Source: Thermoplasmata archaeon (lineage in GTDB: Archaea > Thermoplasmatota > Thermoplasmata > Thermoplasmatales > GCA-001856825). From it: DNA of 64,000 bases. The position numbers and the translations under genes were made by a program. Location of the stretch: NCBI GenBank assembly GCA_021792355.1, contig JAJYUV010000002.1, positions 186,581 to 250,580 of the forward strand, written 5' to 3'. The notes beneath the pieces are model-generated. The model ran no database searches. It was not told the origin of the DNA and saw nothing but the letters and a program-made list of their open reading frames with translations. Below are positions 1 to 9,545 of this stretch, one piece after another (position 1 is the stretch's first letter; each line of letters begins with the position of its first letter).

Positions 1-939
1 TGCCTTCATCTCGACCTTCTTGGGTCTTCCTTCGTCTGAGCCCTTTGCGGTGACCACCGTCATTTCATAGTCCATTATCTGAATGTTCTCTGGAGGAGAG
101 AACATGTTTTGAGACTTCAGGAAGTCGAAGAGGAATTCTCTCGGCACTACTTCCGAACCTCCCGCCTTCACTTTGTCCTTTCCTCCGAATCCTATATCGG
201 CAAGGAACTTGAGTTTCTCGATATCGGCACTTCCTTCCTTCCATTCTACGTACTTAATCCCTTTCTCGGCGAAGCTTCCTGGGAGTGTTGCTATTTCTGA
301 ATGAATGGACCTGAAAATCTTCGCTTTCCCTATTTCCCAGCCGAAATCATATTCTTCCATGTTGCAGAAGGGCTCAGATTCGACCATGTTCCCGTCAAAA
401 TGAACTGCCTTGAGGGTGAGTTCATCAAAAAGAGTGGCGGGCGACCACGTGAAGAATAACTTTGGGTAGTTTGTTTTATCGATCCAGCCGTCCCTTATCA
501 CTATCTCATCAACCTTATCAAGCTTGCTTACTGCATAGCTTGCCATAATGTTCGAAATACCTGGTTGAGCCCCCATCCCTACTATAGCAAGTAGCCCAGC
601 ATCCTTATATTCTTGATCTAGCGCCAGTTGCTCCAAGGTAACCCTATATAAACCACCGAAGTCCAAATAGTTAGTTTTTGCATCCAGTGCCGCCTTCATT
701 ATTTTTATGTTGTGATAATATTGTACCGCATTTATAACCACGTCAGAGCCTCGAAGGGTCTTTACTAGCGTTTCCTTGTCATTAACATCTAACTTTACAA
801 ATTTCACCCTAGGGTCGCCAAATTCGAGGTTTTTTACTTGGTCACCTACTATTATTTCATCTATTTTATTATTATTTAGTAAATCAAATACCGCGCATCT
901 TCCAGTTAAACCCATTCCACCTAGTACTACAGCTTTCAC
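1..939 (-). CDS. Saccharopine dehydrogenase-like NAD(P)-binding oxidoreductase (3' end beyond window)
   Basis: The frame stays open for 313 codons from a GTG start at 939 to the window edge, so the C-terminus is missing. The N-terminus is a Rossmann fold with the dinucleotide-binding run VVLGGMGLTG directly after the start. A segment reading GMGAQPGISN near residue 150 matches the saccharopine dehydrogenase/reductase family, which forms or splits secondary-amine amino acids such as saccharopine. Substrate specificity cannot be read from sequence. ATG is excluded because the ATG one base upstream runs straight into TGA; a TATA box about 24 bases upstream supports a leaderless GTG start. It is divergent from a class III aminotransferase, which suggests amino-acid (perhaps lysine-related) metabolism; that is inference. 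Confidence 0.75.
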   Translation of the reverse strand, partial: MKAVVLGGMGLTGRCAVFDLLNNNKIDEIIVGDQVKNLEFGDPRVKFVKLDVNDKETLVKTLRGSDVVINAVQYYHNIKIMKAALDAKTNYLDFGGLYRVTLEQLALDQEYKDAGLLAIVGMGAQPGISNIMASYAVSKLDKVDEIVIRDGWIDKTNYPKLFFTWSPATLFDELTLKAVHFDGNMVESEPFCNMEEYDFGWEIGKAKIFRSIHSEIATLPGSFAEKGIKYVEWKEGSADIEKLKFLADIGFGGKDKVKAGGSEVVPREFLFDFLKSQNMFSPPENIQIMDYEMTVVTAKGSDEGRPKKVEMKA

Positions 940-956
940 ATGCTATATTAAAATAG

Positions 957-968
957 ATAAATATAAAC
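957..968 (-). promoter_or_regulatory. TATA box of the saccharopine dehydrogenase-like gene
   Basis: On the minus strand the site reads GTTTATATTTAT, centred about 24 bases upstream of the GTG start at 939. That spacing places transcription initiation at or next to the start codon, so the mRNA is probably leaderless. Confidence 0.55.
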
Positions 969-1049
969 ATTTTCCTGATTCGTAAAAAAAATTGTAAGAA
1001 AATGAATTATATTCTGAAAAATTTTAAACAAAAACGTCTTCGAGAAAAA

Positions 1050-1087
1050 ATAATATACCCCACAGGAATATCAAACCATATATGGTT
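1050..1087 (+). promoter_or_regulatory. TATA box and 14-bp palindromic operator candidate upstream of the first aminotransferase
   Basis: A TATA-like box (ATAATATACC, 1050-1059) precedes a perfect 14-bp palindrome AACCATATATGGTT at 1074-1087. The expected transcription start (about 1082) lies inside the palindrome, which is where a repressor would act. The aminotransferase start codon follows at 1096. The same TAATATACCC string recurs at 11012-11021 before the third aminotransferase, but the palindrome does not. Confidence 0.5.
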
Positions 1088-1095
1088 GTGAAATA

Positions 1096-2472
1096 ATGCA
1101 AACTGAGGATGAAACTCATAAAGATGTTACAAACGTTCCTGAAAGAACAAGAAGTTATGAAACGAAGAGATCTCTCAATCTTTTTAAGAAGACAAAAAAG
1201 TTGATTCCATCTGGTTCAAGTTCTCTCATGAGGACAAGTTCCTGGGACGATTATCCGATATTCATGAACAAGGCAAAGGGAACCAGAATGTGGGATGTCG
1301 ATGGAAACGAATACATAGATTTTCTGATGGCCTTTGGACCGCTGATAAATGGCCATGCAAATGAAAAGATAACTGCCGCAGTGAGGAAGTACATCAAGAA
1401 TGGCGATTTGTACGGGACGCCAAATGAGCTGGAATACAAACTAGCGAGGGAATTCAAGAAATTCGTGAAGACTCAGGACATGGTGACATTTGCCCTGAGC
1501 GGCACGGATGCGACGTTCAACGCCCTCCGAATCGCACGAGCGGCTACAGGAAAGGACAATATACTAAAATTCGAAGGACATTATCATGGGCTCCACGATT
1601 ACGGGGCCGTATCTGTAGAGGCACCTCCGCCAGTTGCTGGACTGAAGTGGTTCCCCAAGTCGCTTCCATATTCGGCTGGAATACCTCAAGGTGTGATGGA
1701 GACTGTAGTTGTTTCCACCTGGAACGATCTCGAGAGTCTTTCAAAGATTCTCAGGATCAGGGGGAATGAAATCGCAGCAATAATCATGGAACCAATTATG
1801 GCGAACTCCACTCTTGTCTCGCCTGAACCTGGATATCTGAAGGGAGTCAGGGAGCTTGCAGATGAATACAATATCCTGCTGATTTTCGATGAAGTCATAA
1901 CTGGGTTCAGGGTCAGCGAGGGTGGTGCACAGAAACTATTTGGAGTAACCCCTGACCTGTCTTCGTGGGCAAAGTCCCTTAGCAACGGGTATCCGATTTC
2001 TGCCGTCGCTGGAAAAAAGGAATATATGGAATTGATAGGCAACGGAGTGGGGTACGGAGGAACTTACTTTGGAGTCCCTATATCCCTGACTGCCTCAATA
2101 GCCAATCTGAAACTTCTAGAAGCAAACGAATTTGAGGGATATAGCGTACTAGGAAGGTTGACAAGAAGGATGGCAAGAGGCATCGAAGAGGTTGGAGAAG
2201 ACCTTGACGAATCCATATTTGTCAACTATGAAACTGGACTCCTAACGTTCGTATTCACGGAGCAAAAGCAAATCACCAATTATAGGGAGAGCATAATCAT
2301 GGACTGGAATAAGTACAAGGGAGTCCAGAAGAAAATGCTGCAGAGGGGGATATACTATCATCCGGACGGAGCGGAACGAATACCACTTTCAATGGTCCAT
2401 ACGGAAGCTGACGTGGAAGCATTCTTGACATCATTGAGGGAGTCGATCAAGGAATACAATCGTGAGAACTAG
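1096..2472 (+). CDS. Class III aminotransferase, glutamate-1-semialdehyde aminomutase-like
   Basis: A 458-residue PLP enzyme of fold type I. The PLP lysine is K293 in WAKSLSNGYP, and the cofactor-binding Asp is D265 in FDEVITG. The opening region resembles the glutamate-1-semialdehyde 2,1-aminomutase (HemL) branch (GTRMWDVDGNEYIDF, FALSGTDAT, GHYHGLHD). It carries about 45 extra N-terminal residues rich in Lys/Arg/Thr, and no haem-synthesis genes lie nearby, so it is more likely a catabolic aminotransferase than true HemL. It is divergent from a saccharopine dehydrogenase-like gene and upstream of a second aminotransferase with a semialdehyde dehydrogenase. Amino donor and acceptor are unknown. 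Confidence 0.8.
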   Translation: MQTEDETHKDVTNVPERTRSYETKRSLNLFKKTKKLIPSGSSSLMRTSSWDDYPIFMNKAKGTRMWDVDGNEYIDFLMAFGPLINGHANEKITAAVRKYIKNGDLYGTPNELEYKLAREFKKFVKTQDMVTFALSGTDATFNALRIARAATGKDNILKFEGHYHGLHDYGAVSVEAPPPVAGLKWFPKSLPYSAGIPQGVMETVVVSTWNDLESLSKILRIRGNEIAAIIMEPIMANSTLVSPEPGYLKGVRELADEYNILLIFDEVITGFRVSEGGAQKLFGVTPDLSSWAKSLSNGYPISAVAGKKEYMELIGNGVGYGGTYFGVPISLTASIANLKLLEANEFEGYSVLGRLTRRMARGIEEVGEDLDESIFVNYETGLLTFVFTEQKQITNYRESIIMDWNKYKGVQKKMLQRGIYYHPDGAERIPLSMVHTEADVEAFLTSLRESIKEYNREN

Positions 2473-2812
2473 TCAATTCCTGAGACCGTGAGGGTCAGTG
2501 CTGAATAGAGATATCAGCACTGTATATTCTTAGTGGAGTTCCTGATCCAGCAATCTCCTCTTCCTTTTTTACGAGATCATCCGTTGTCTTCATCCTCTAT
2601 TTTCCAGGAGGTGCACTAGCCCCGAAGAAGGAATAACGATTGTGACCCAACCGAACAGGGCGGGAATGAAAGATGATCAGTTACGTTTCTCGTTTATATC
2701 TTACTTCCAATCGTTTCCGAATAAAATTCAAGCGGAAATTTTGGAGGGCTTTCTTGGCGAATATTTTCTGTTATCCAAAAGAATTGATATACTTCATCTA
2801 ATTACTTGTTGT
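2473..2812 (+). other. Intergenic region with T-run and a promoter
   Basis: No convincing gene is present. A run of six T at 2565-2570, about 95 bases after the preceding stop, may be a weak terminator. A TATA-like GATATACT at 2786-2793 lies about 24 bases before the ATG at 2813. The reading frame of the next gene stays open back to 2642, but those extra residues do not resemble aminotransferase sequence. Confidence 0.4.
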
Positions 2813-4171
2813 ATGATTGAGAAAAATTCCGACAAATCCATGGAAATTAGTAAAATTTGCACGGAATTGACATATGGAACTTGGAGAAAACAGGGGAACT
2901 GGACTCCTCTGACCATAACGAGCGAGAAGGGAACTTACTTTACCGATTCTAACGGAAAAAACTATCTCGATTTCTCAGCCCAGCTAATGTGCTCTAACCT
3001 TGGGCATGGAAATCAGAGGATTAGGCAAGCAATAAATGATCAACTGAACAAGCTAGAGTACATTCAACCTGGATATGCAACTGAGATCAGGGCAGAGGTC
3101 GCTCTCTTGCTGAAGGAGGTACTGCCATCATCTCTGACAAAATATTTCTTCGGAGCATCAGGTACAGAAGCCAACGAAGCAGCTATAAAAACCGTAAGGA
3201 TGTTTTTTCAGAAGGAAAGAAAGATAAAGATCATTTCGAACTATAATTCCTATCACGGTTCTACTTCTGGGAGCATAACCCTTACGGGAGATTTTAGGAG
3301 GATTCCAGTCGATACGTATTATTCTGTCCCAGGGATCGTCCATTCGATTCCACCTTATTGCTATCGATGTCCGCTCAAGCTCAAATTCCCAGAGTGTAAT
3401 ATTGCCTGTGCAGACTACAACCAGTACCTGATTGAAAATGAGGGCAACATAGGAGGAATGATTGTCGAGCCCGTCACTGGAACGAATGGAGTTGTAGTGC
3501 CTCCTGATGGTTATCTCCAGAGAGTGAGAGAAATCACCAGAGAGAACGATGTTCTGCTGATAGCCGATGAGGTTATGAGTGGTTGGGGTAGGACGGGAAA
3601 GTGGTTCGCTGTCGATAACTGGGACGTGAAACCAGACATACTTACCACCGCAAAGGGGATAACGGGTGCATATCTTCCCTTATCTCTAATGGCAACTAGC
3701 AAGAGAATTGCAGACTACTTCGAGGAAAATTATTTCGCGCACGGCCATACTTATGAGGCGCATCCAGTTTCACTTGCGGCAGCAAAGGCAGCCATAAATG
3801 AATACAAGGAAGGAAATCTCATAGAGAGATCTAGGGAGTTGGGAAAGAAGCTCAGAGACAGACTAGATGAGATCAAAGAAAGGCACAAATCCGTAGGCGA
3901 CGTAAGAAGCATAGGTCTGTTTGGGGCAGTAGAGCTGGTCAAAGACAGAGAGAAGAAAACTCCCTTCAATGTATACAAAGAAAAAATTGAAGGGAAACCC
4001 CTTATGACTGATAAAATTTCAAAAAGAGCGATGGAACAGGGAGTTTACATTAACAACTGGCTAAATCATTTCGTCATAGCTCCTCCGCTGGTGATATCAG
4101 AGGAAGATCTGACAAGGGGGTTAGATACACTCGATGACTGCCTGAGACTTTCAGACAATGAGGTGGTTTAG
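2813..4171 (+). CDS. Class III omega-aminotransferase (beta-alanine/taurine-pyruvate type)
   Basis: A 452-residue PLP aminotransferase. The PLP lysine is K281 (TTAKGITGAYLP) and the pyridine-nitrogen Asp is D252 (ADEVMSGWGRTG). A four-cysteine patch (C183, C186, C195, C199), seen in many class III members, is present. The frame is open back to 2642, but ATG 2813 is preferred: a TATA-like box lies 24 bases upstream and homology starts just after it. ATG 2840 is also possible. The gene abuts a CoA-acylating semialdehyde dehydrogenase without spacing. The pair is the expected module for converting beta-alanine or 3-aminoisobutyrate to malonate or methylmalonate semialdehyde and then to acetyl- or propionyl-CoA. 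The substrate is inferred from this pairing. Confidence 0.8.
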   Translation: MIEKNSDKSMEISKICTELTYGTWRKQGNWTPLTITSEKGTYFTDSNGKNYLDFSAQLMCSNLGHGNQRIRQAINDQLNKLEYIQPGYATEIRAEVALLLKEVLPSSLTKYFFGASGTEANEAAIKTVRMFFQKERKIKIISNYNSYHGSTSGSITLTGDFRRIPVDTYYSVPGIVHSIPPYCYRCPLKLKFPECNIACADYNQYLIENEGNIGGMIVEPVTGTNGVVVPPDGYLQRVREITRENDVLLIADEVMSGWGRTGKWFAVDNWDVKPDILTTAKGITGAYLPLSLMATSKRIADYFEENYFAHGHTYEAHPVSLAAAKAAINEYKEGNLIERSRELGKKLRDRLDEIKERHKSVGDVRSIGLFGAVELVKDREKKTPFNVYKEKIEGKPLMTDKISKRAMEQGVYINNWLNHFVIAPPLVISEEDLTRGLDTLDDCLRLSDNEVV

Positions 4172-5620
4172 ATGAGAAAGGTACTGAATTATGTGAACGG
4201 AAAGTTCGAAGAAGGAGAGGGGGAGGAAAAGTACGACGTATTCAACCCTGCATTCGGAGAGAAGATTTCTGTAGTCACCGAAGCAACGAGAAATGAGGTA
4301 GACAGGGTAATAGACCTTGCTCACGATGCTCAGACAAAATGGATGAAGGTGCCCGTCTCTGACAGAATAAAGTATCTCTTCAAACTTGAAAATCTGATGT
4401 GGAATAAGTTGGATCAGATAGCGGAGGTAACGACGATAGAACACGGCAAAACGTTTGAGGAATCGAAAGGAGACGTAGTAAGAGCGATTCAAAACGTCGA
4501 GTCTGCCGCTGCGGCAAGTTATCAGATAATGGGGCGGAACAACAAACAGATCGCAAATGGAATAGATGAAGAGTTGGTCAGGGTGCCTATGGGTGTGTTT
4601 GCGGTAATATCTCCCTTCAATTTTCCAGTCATGATTCCGTTCTGGTTTTTCCCCTATGCCGTCACATTCGGGAACACAGTAGTGATAAAACCGTCTGAAA
4701 AGACTCCGATGAGCATGGAAATGATCATGAAGTTGGTAAGCGAAGCTGGCTACCCGGAAGGGGTAATTCAACTGATAAACGGGGGCAGAGAGGCGGTCGA
4801 CCATATCCTTGAGAACAAGAAGGTTGCGGGGATCAGCTTCGTTGGATCTACCCCGGTAGCAGAATATGTTTACAAGAGGGGGACGTCCAACAGGAAAAGA
4901 GTTCAGGGAGGAGCATCAGCAAAGAACTATATTCTGGTGATGCCGGACGCTGACCTTAAGAGCAACATAGGCAACTTGATCGGTTCCTTCTACGGGAACG
5001 CAGGCGAAAGGTGCTTGGCTGGTTCCGTACTGGTGACTTTTCCGGAAAACCACGACAGAGTGATGAGCGTGTTCAAGAAGAGTGCCACAGAGCTGAAAGT
5101 GGGCTATGGAATGGAAAAAACAACGGACATGGGACCGCTCATACGAAAAGAGCACATGGAAAGGGTAGAGAAGTTCATTGACTTGGGCCAAAGAGAAGGA
5201 GGAAAGCTTGTCCTCGATGGGAGAAAATCTAGACCCCGAAAGTATCCGAAAGGATTCTTCCTGGGTCCATCAATAGTAGACGATGTCTCCGAAGGTATGT
5301 CAGTTATGAATGAGGAAATCTTCGGACCAGTCGCATCCTTCTATGAGGCTGATTCGTTTGATGATGCGGTAGAGGTAATAAACAAGAGCAGGTATGGAAA
5401 TGCATCCACTATCTATACCACTTCCGGACTCCACGCTAGGAAATTCGCAGATAGCATCGACACTGGGAACATAGGAATAAACGTCGGAGTTGCAGCTCCA
5501 ATCGCATTCTACCCATTTGCGGGCATGAAGGATTCATTCTTTGGGGATCTACATCCACAGGGAGGAGACGATAGCGTTATGTTCTTCACTGAGAGAAAGG
5601 TGATAATTTCCAAGTGGTAA
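4172..5620 (+). CDS. mmsA: CoA-acylating (methyl)malonate-semialdehyde dehydrogenase
   Basis: A 482-residue aldehyde dehydrogenase with catalytic C281 in NAGERCLAGS, the motif of methylmalonate-semialdehyde dehydrogenases. The usual general-base glutamate in ELGG is absent and replaced by QGGASAKN, as in the CoA-dependent branch where CoA instead of water resolves the thioester. Predicted reaction: malonate or methylmalonate semialdehyde plus CoA and NAD to acetyl- or propionyl-CoA and CO2. The ATG follows the aminotransferase stop directly, with GAGGTGG as a ribosome-binding site inside the upstream gene, so the two are translationally coupled. Length is normal for the family. Confidence 0.85.
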   Translation: MRKVLNYVNGKFEEGEGEEKYDVFNPAFGEKISVVTEATRNEVDRVIDLAHDAQTKWMKVPVSDRIKYLFKLENLMWNKLDQIAEVTTIEHGKTFEESKGDVVRAIQNVESAAAASYQIMGRNNKQIANGIDEELVRVPMGVFAVISPFNFPVMIPFWFFPYAVTFGNTVVIKPSEKTPMSMEMIMKLVSEAGYPEGVIQLINGGREAVDHILENKKVAGISFVGSTPVAEYVYKRGTSNRKRVQGGASAKNYILVMPDADLKSNIGNLIGSFYGNAGERCLAGSVLVTFPENHDRVMSVFKKSATELKVGYGMEKTTDMGPLIRKEHMERVEKFIDLGQREGGKLVLDGRKSRPRKYPKGFFLGPSIVDDVSEGMSVMNEEIFGPVASFYEADSFDDAVEVINKSRYGNASTIYTTSGLHARKFADSIDTGNIGINVGVAAPIAFYPFAGMKDSFFGDLHPQGGDDSVMFFTERKVIISKW

Positions 5621-5751
5621 GTTCCGACCAAATACTAAATTTCTAGAACCATTGGCTCGATTTTGGAAAAATTAGCAAGAAAATACCAAAAATCGATACG
5701 AATGAATAGTAAACTTTAAGTTATTTGATTGTTTGTAATGCTAGATTTGAA

Positions 5752-7578
5752 ATGAAGCGCTCTATTATAGCGATAATTGTAGTAGTAGTTGCGATCGTTG
5801 TAATTGGTTCATCAGTAGCAGTTTATGTCCACAACACTTCCAACCTGAATAAGAAGACCACGCCAGATACTCTTACAGTTGAAGAGACAGAATATCCGGA
5901 TAGCCTGGACCCAGCAGTGACATTCACGACGCCAGGATGGGAGATACTGGATCAGGTATATCAAACTCTGGTTGCTCCAAACAATTCCAGCCAAACATCC
6001 TTCCTGCCGGTTTTGGCTACTAACTGGACTGTCTCGTCCAATAACATGAACTATACTTTCAACCTAAGACACAATGTCACCTTTTCAAATGGTGATCCGT
6101 TCAATGCTTATGTGATGTGGTTTTCTCTATATCGGGCTATGCTAATGAACCAGGCGCCTGAATTCATACTTGGTCAGAACTTGGGCACAAACGGCTCCTA
6201 CTTCAACAATTCGTTCAACATTACCGCATCAACACTGAACTCTATAAATTACACAAATCCGAATTCTTCGTCACTATCAATAATGAATAATCAGTATCAG
6301 TCTGTTCAGGTGGTCAACGAATACGAAATTACTATTCACCTCGGATCAGGGTATAATGGATATCTTCCTTACAACGCATTCCTGATGACCCTGACAACAC
6401 CTATGGGAATGGCAGTTGATCCAAATGTGGTCCTTCACAATGGTGGAGTTGTCGCGGGTTCGACGAACCAGAACCTTTCGGGGTATGCAATAGGAACTGG
6501 ATTCTACAAGATAAATACCATAGTACCCGGGCAGAGCATATCTCTCGTTGAAAATCCCACCTACTGGGGAAAGAGTCTTTCTGCGAACCAGTTAAACAAC
6601 GCAATAAGTCCTCCTCACATAAAGTACATAGTCCTAGAGTACAAACCTTCATCCGCCATAATCACTGATCTCAAAGCGGGGAAGGCTCAGATTGTAGAAG
6701 CACCGGTGACTGATTATTCGACTCTGAAGAACATATCGGGTATCACTGTCAACAAACTTCCGATTCAATTCGGTTCTTCTCAGAATTCATTCTTCGTCTA
6801 CATGGATCAAATTGGTAATTACTCATTCCAAAACATAGATGTCAGGAAGGCCGTCACCTATGCAATCAACTATACCGGCATAATCTCTGCGGTCTATGGG
6901 GGATTTGCGCAGCAATGGATAGGTCCTGTCCCACCAGGGTTCGAGTACTACAATCAGACTATTACAAACCTTGCTTTCTATTCCTACGATCCGGTGGCAG
7001 CTGCTCACTACCTCAACGAAGCAGGTTACAGGGCAATACTTCCTAACGGCACGGTTCTACCTGGCGCCCCGTTCCCAAACTATAATTTCCTGTATGAATC
7101 CGATTCTGCGACCCAAACCCTGGCCGCTCAGATAATCGCAAAGAATCTTGCAGCTATTGGTATCAATGTTACTCTCTCCGGACAGCCTGGTAACACCTAC
7201 ACCGCCATAGTTTACGGATATGCAACAAATTCAACGCTGTACCCCATAGGACTGAACTACTATACCGAGGATTACTCTGCTTCCATAGATTATGTTAGTG
7301 CTCTTGCGGACGGGTTCTATAATGGGACATCGGCATACTATAACTCAACGGTGTTCAACTGGACAGTCAATGCGAGCACATCGTTCAATAATGCATCGAT
7401 AATACAGAATCTCACTTACATAACAAATGCAATGTACCAGAATTACACGATGGCGTGGCTTTATGTTCCCTATCTACTGAGCATCAACTCGGTCAGCGTG
7501 ACTGGTATGATTCCGAACACGGCAGGATCCGGCGCTGGTTACTTCATGTACTACAACACTGTGCAGTACACATCATAA
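5752..7578 (+). CDS. ABC transporter substrate-binding protein, peptide/opine family 5
   Basis: A 608-residue extracellular solute-binding protein. An N-terminal basic-hydrophobic segment (MKRSIIAIIVVVVAIVVIGS) acts as signal or membrane anchor; no lipobox cysteine follows. The body contains typical family 5 features, including NYTFNLRHNVTFSNGDPF and DVRKAVTYAINYTGI. Many Asn-X-Ser/Thr sites fit an exported, glycosylated archaeal surface protein. The frame is open from a TTG at 5725, but ATG 5752 fits the signal peptide better. Two permease genes follow, but no ATPase genes. Likely ligands are oligopeptides, given the neighbouring amino-acid catabolic genes (inference). Confidence 0.85.
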   Translation: MKRSIIAIIVVVVAIVVIGSSVAVYVHNTSNLNKKTTPDTLTVEETEYPDSLDPAVTFTTPGWEILDQVYQTLVAPNNSSQTSFLPVLATNWTVSSNNMNYTFNLRHNVTFSNGDPFNAYVMWFSLYRAMLMNQAPEFILGQNLGTNGSYFNNSFNITASTLNSINYTNPNSSSLSIMNNQYQSVQVVNEYEITIHLGSGYNGYLPYNAFLMTLTTPMGMAVDPNVVLHNGGVVAGSTNQNLSGYAIGTGFYKINTIVPGQSISLVENPTYWGKSLSANQLNNAISPPHIKYIVLEYKPSSAIITDLKAGKAQIVEAPVTDYSTLKNISGITVNKLPIQFGSSQNSFFVYMDQIGNYSFQNIDVRKAVTYAINYTGIISAVYGGFAQQWIGPVPPGFEYYNQTITNLAFYSYDPVAAAHYLNEAGYRAILPNGTVLPGAPFPNYNFLYESDSATQTLAAQIIAKNLAAIGINVTLSGQPGNTYTAIVYGYATNSTLYPIGLNYYTEDYSASIDYVSALADGFYNGTSAYYNSTVFNWTVNASTSFNNASIIQNLTYITNAMYQNYTMAWLYVPYLLSINSVSVTGMIPNTAGSGAGYFMYYNTVQYTS

Positions 7579-7584
7579 GGTGAT

Positions 7585-8619
7585 GTGGTGGAGGGGAAGC
7601 AGGAACTGCTCTACTTCATCCTGAAGAGAATCGCGATATCGATACTCGTGATTCTCGGTACTATTTTTGTAGTTTTTTTGATATCACACTATCTAAGTCA
7701 CGATCCTGCTGCACTTTGGGCCGGACCGAAGGCACGGCCCTCCACGATCAAATCAGTAATCATAAGATATGGACTAAATCAGCCGATATATATACAGCTC
7801 TGGGACTTCGTGAAGGATTTCTTCACTGGGAACTTCGGAACAGATCCAGTAACTGGTCGCTCTATAAGTGCTGAAATTTTCTTCTATTTACCAAACACTA
7901 TTGAGCTCGTTCTTACCTCTCTGATAATTATAGTGCTTAGCGGAGTTGGACTAGGTTATCTCGCTGCAATAAATTTTGGAACCAAGAAAGATGCTGTCAT
8001 AAGAATTCTTTACACGTCTGCGTGGGCTTCTCCGACATTCCTGGTCAGTATTCTGGCAATCATAATCTTCGCTTCATACATTCCAATCTTTCCATCTGGA
8101 GGAATGTATTCTTCGATCCTAAATCCCCCAAGGATCACTGGCCTCTATATCTTGGACTCTCTGATTACACTCCATTTCGGAGACTTTATTGATGAAGTAT
8201 ACCACATAATACTTCCTGCGCTTACCCTCGCCTTCCTCAATTTCGGTATTATAACGAGGATCAGCAGGAATGGTATTTTGGGAGTTAAGTGGCTCCCTTA
8301 CGTTAAGTCTGCAAAGGCAAGAGGACTAGATCAGAAGCAGATTAACAGGCGCCATATCCTTCGGAATGGTTTGGTTGAAAGCAATACTGTAATTGCAGTC
8401 ATGTTCGGCTGGCTGATAACGGGCGACCTAATAGTTGAGGAAATTTTTGCATGGCCCGGTATAGGAAAATTCGCTTATCTGGCTATATCGACGGATGATT
8501 ACCCAGTCCTCATATTCACGGTGATAACGTTCACCATTCTGGTCATAGTGGCCAATCTTATAGCTGATGTGATGTACGCCGTTCTGGATCCTAGAATCAG
8601 ACTCGGAGGTGAAGAATGA
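7585..8619 (+). CDS. ABC transporter permease, DppB/OppB type
   Basis: A 344-residue membrane protein with about six hydrophobic segments. It has the DppB-type signature: an N-terminal transmembrane helix, a periplasmic-type loop ending in RYGLNQPIYIQLWDF, and the cytoplasmic EAA-like loop (SAKARGLDQKQINRRHILRNGL) that docks on the ATPase. The start is GTG at 7585 or 7588; AAGGTGAT (7577-7584), overlapping the previous stop, is the ribosome-binding site and favours 7588. It pairs with the downstream DppC-type permease, which overlaps it by four bases. Confidence 0.85.
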   Translation: MVEGKQELLYFILKRIAISILVILGTIFVVFLISHYLSHDPAALWAGPKARPSTIKSVIIRYGLNQPIYIQLWDFVKDFFTGNFGTDPVTGRSISAEIFFYLPNTIELVLTSLIIIVLSGVGLGYLAAINFGTKKDAVIRILYTSAWASPTFLVSILAIIIFASYIPIFPSGGMYSSILNPPRITGLYILDSLITLHFGDFIDEVYHIILPALTLAFLNFGIITRISRNGILGVKWLPYVKSAKARGLDQKQINRRHILRNGLVESNTVIAVMFGWLITGDLIVEEIFAWPGIGKFAYLAISTDDYPVLIFTVITFTILVIVANLIADVMYAVLDPRIRLGGEE

Positions 8620-9545
8620 AGAGACCGCTAGTGAAGAAAACTCTCGGAATCGTGATGAGCAACAGGTTGTCCACTACTGGTTTCATAATAATTCTCATCT
8701 TCATTGCCATAGCGGTCATCTACACAATTCTCGGAAACCGCATCGTTCCGTACAACCCTCTTAGCATCAACCTTTCAGACGTCAACGCACGTCCAAGCTA
8801 CGCTCACCTCTTTGGAACCGACCAGCTCGGGCGAGACATATTCTCAAGGGTAATAGCAGCTATTCCAGTGGACATTGGCCTTTCTATATTCATAGTACTG
8901 ATATCCGCACTTATAGGCCTCTTCCTGGGGACTACAGCCGGATATTTCAGAGGAATTGTAGAAGAGGTCATAATGAGGGTAACTGATCTCTTCTTTGCTT
9001 TCCCTCCGTTAGTTATGTCTCTTGCCATAGCAGCAACTCTGGGTAGGAGCCTGATTATAGCGGCCTTCTCCATCATATTCGTCTGGTGGCCCCCTTACGT
9101 TAGGCTCGTTAGGGGCAGTACCCTCCAAGTAGCAACTAGCGACTTCATCACCATGTCGAAAGTCTTGAACACTAAATTTTCTAAAATCCTTTTCAAGGGA
9201 ATACTTCCAAACATAATGACGACACTAGTGGTTTACGCTACTATGGACATTGGGACAGCTATGCTTACGCTATCCACACTCGGCTTCCTGAACATAGGGA
9301 TACCGATACAGCAACCTGAACTCGGACTTATGGCATCCGTGCTCAACACGAATCTGTACCTGGATCCTCTGGAGGGGTTGATTCCAGCCATTTTCATTTT
9401 CATCATTGTAATGGGTTTCAGCCTGATCGGAGAGGGACTCGCTGAAATCATAGATCCTAACATAAGATCCCATCTGTTCTCCAGAAGAAGAAGATTGGAA
9501 GAGATGAAGAAAATGAGCGCCGATAAGGCGAAAGTCACCAACTAA
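8616..9545 (+). CDS. ABC transporter permease, DppC/OppC type
   Basis: A 309-residue second permease subunit. It shows the DppC-type N-terminal domain, the FGTDQLGRDIFSRVIAA segment and the coupling loop followed by FKGILPNIMTTLVVYATMDIG. It overlaps the upstream permease (ATGA) and ends convergently with the signal peptidase gene, the stop codons overlapping by three bases. The operon ends here without DppD/DppF ATPases, so the importer must borrow ATPases encoded elsewhere. Confidence 0.85.
   Translation: MKRPLVKKTLGIVMSNRLSTTGFIIILIFIAIAVIYTILGNRIVPYNPLSINLSDVNARPSYAHLFGTDQLGRDIFSRVIAAIPVDIGLSIFIVLISALIGLFLGTTAGYFRGIVEEVIMRVTDLFFAFPPLVMSLAIAATLGRSLIIAAFSIIFVWWPPYVRLVRGSTLQVATSDFITMSKVLNTKFSKILFKGILPNIMTTLVVYATMDIGTAMLTLSTLGFLNIGIPIQQPELGLMASVLNTNLYLDPLEGLIPAIFIFIIVMGFSLIGEGLAEIIDPNIRSHLFSRRRRLEEMKKMSADKAKVTN

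Noticed and set aside
2642..2812. N-terminal 57-codon extension of the second aminotransferase
   Set aside because: No aminotransferase homology, and a TATA-like box at 2786-2793 lies inside it at the right distance from ATG 2813.
4151..4804. 217-codon minus-strand ORF within the semialdehyde dehydrogenase gene
   Set aside because: Shadow frame of a well-supported gene; composition (His/Tyr/Arg-rich) is typical of antisense translation.
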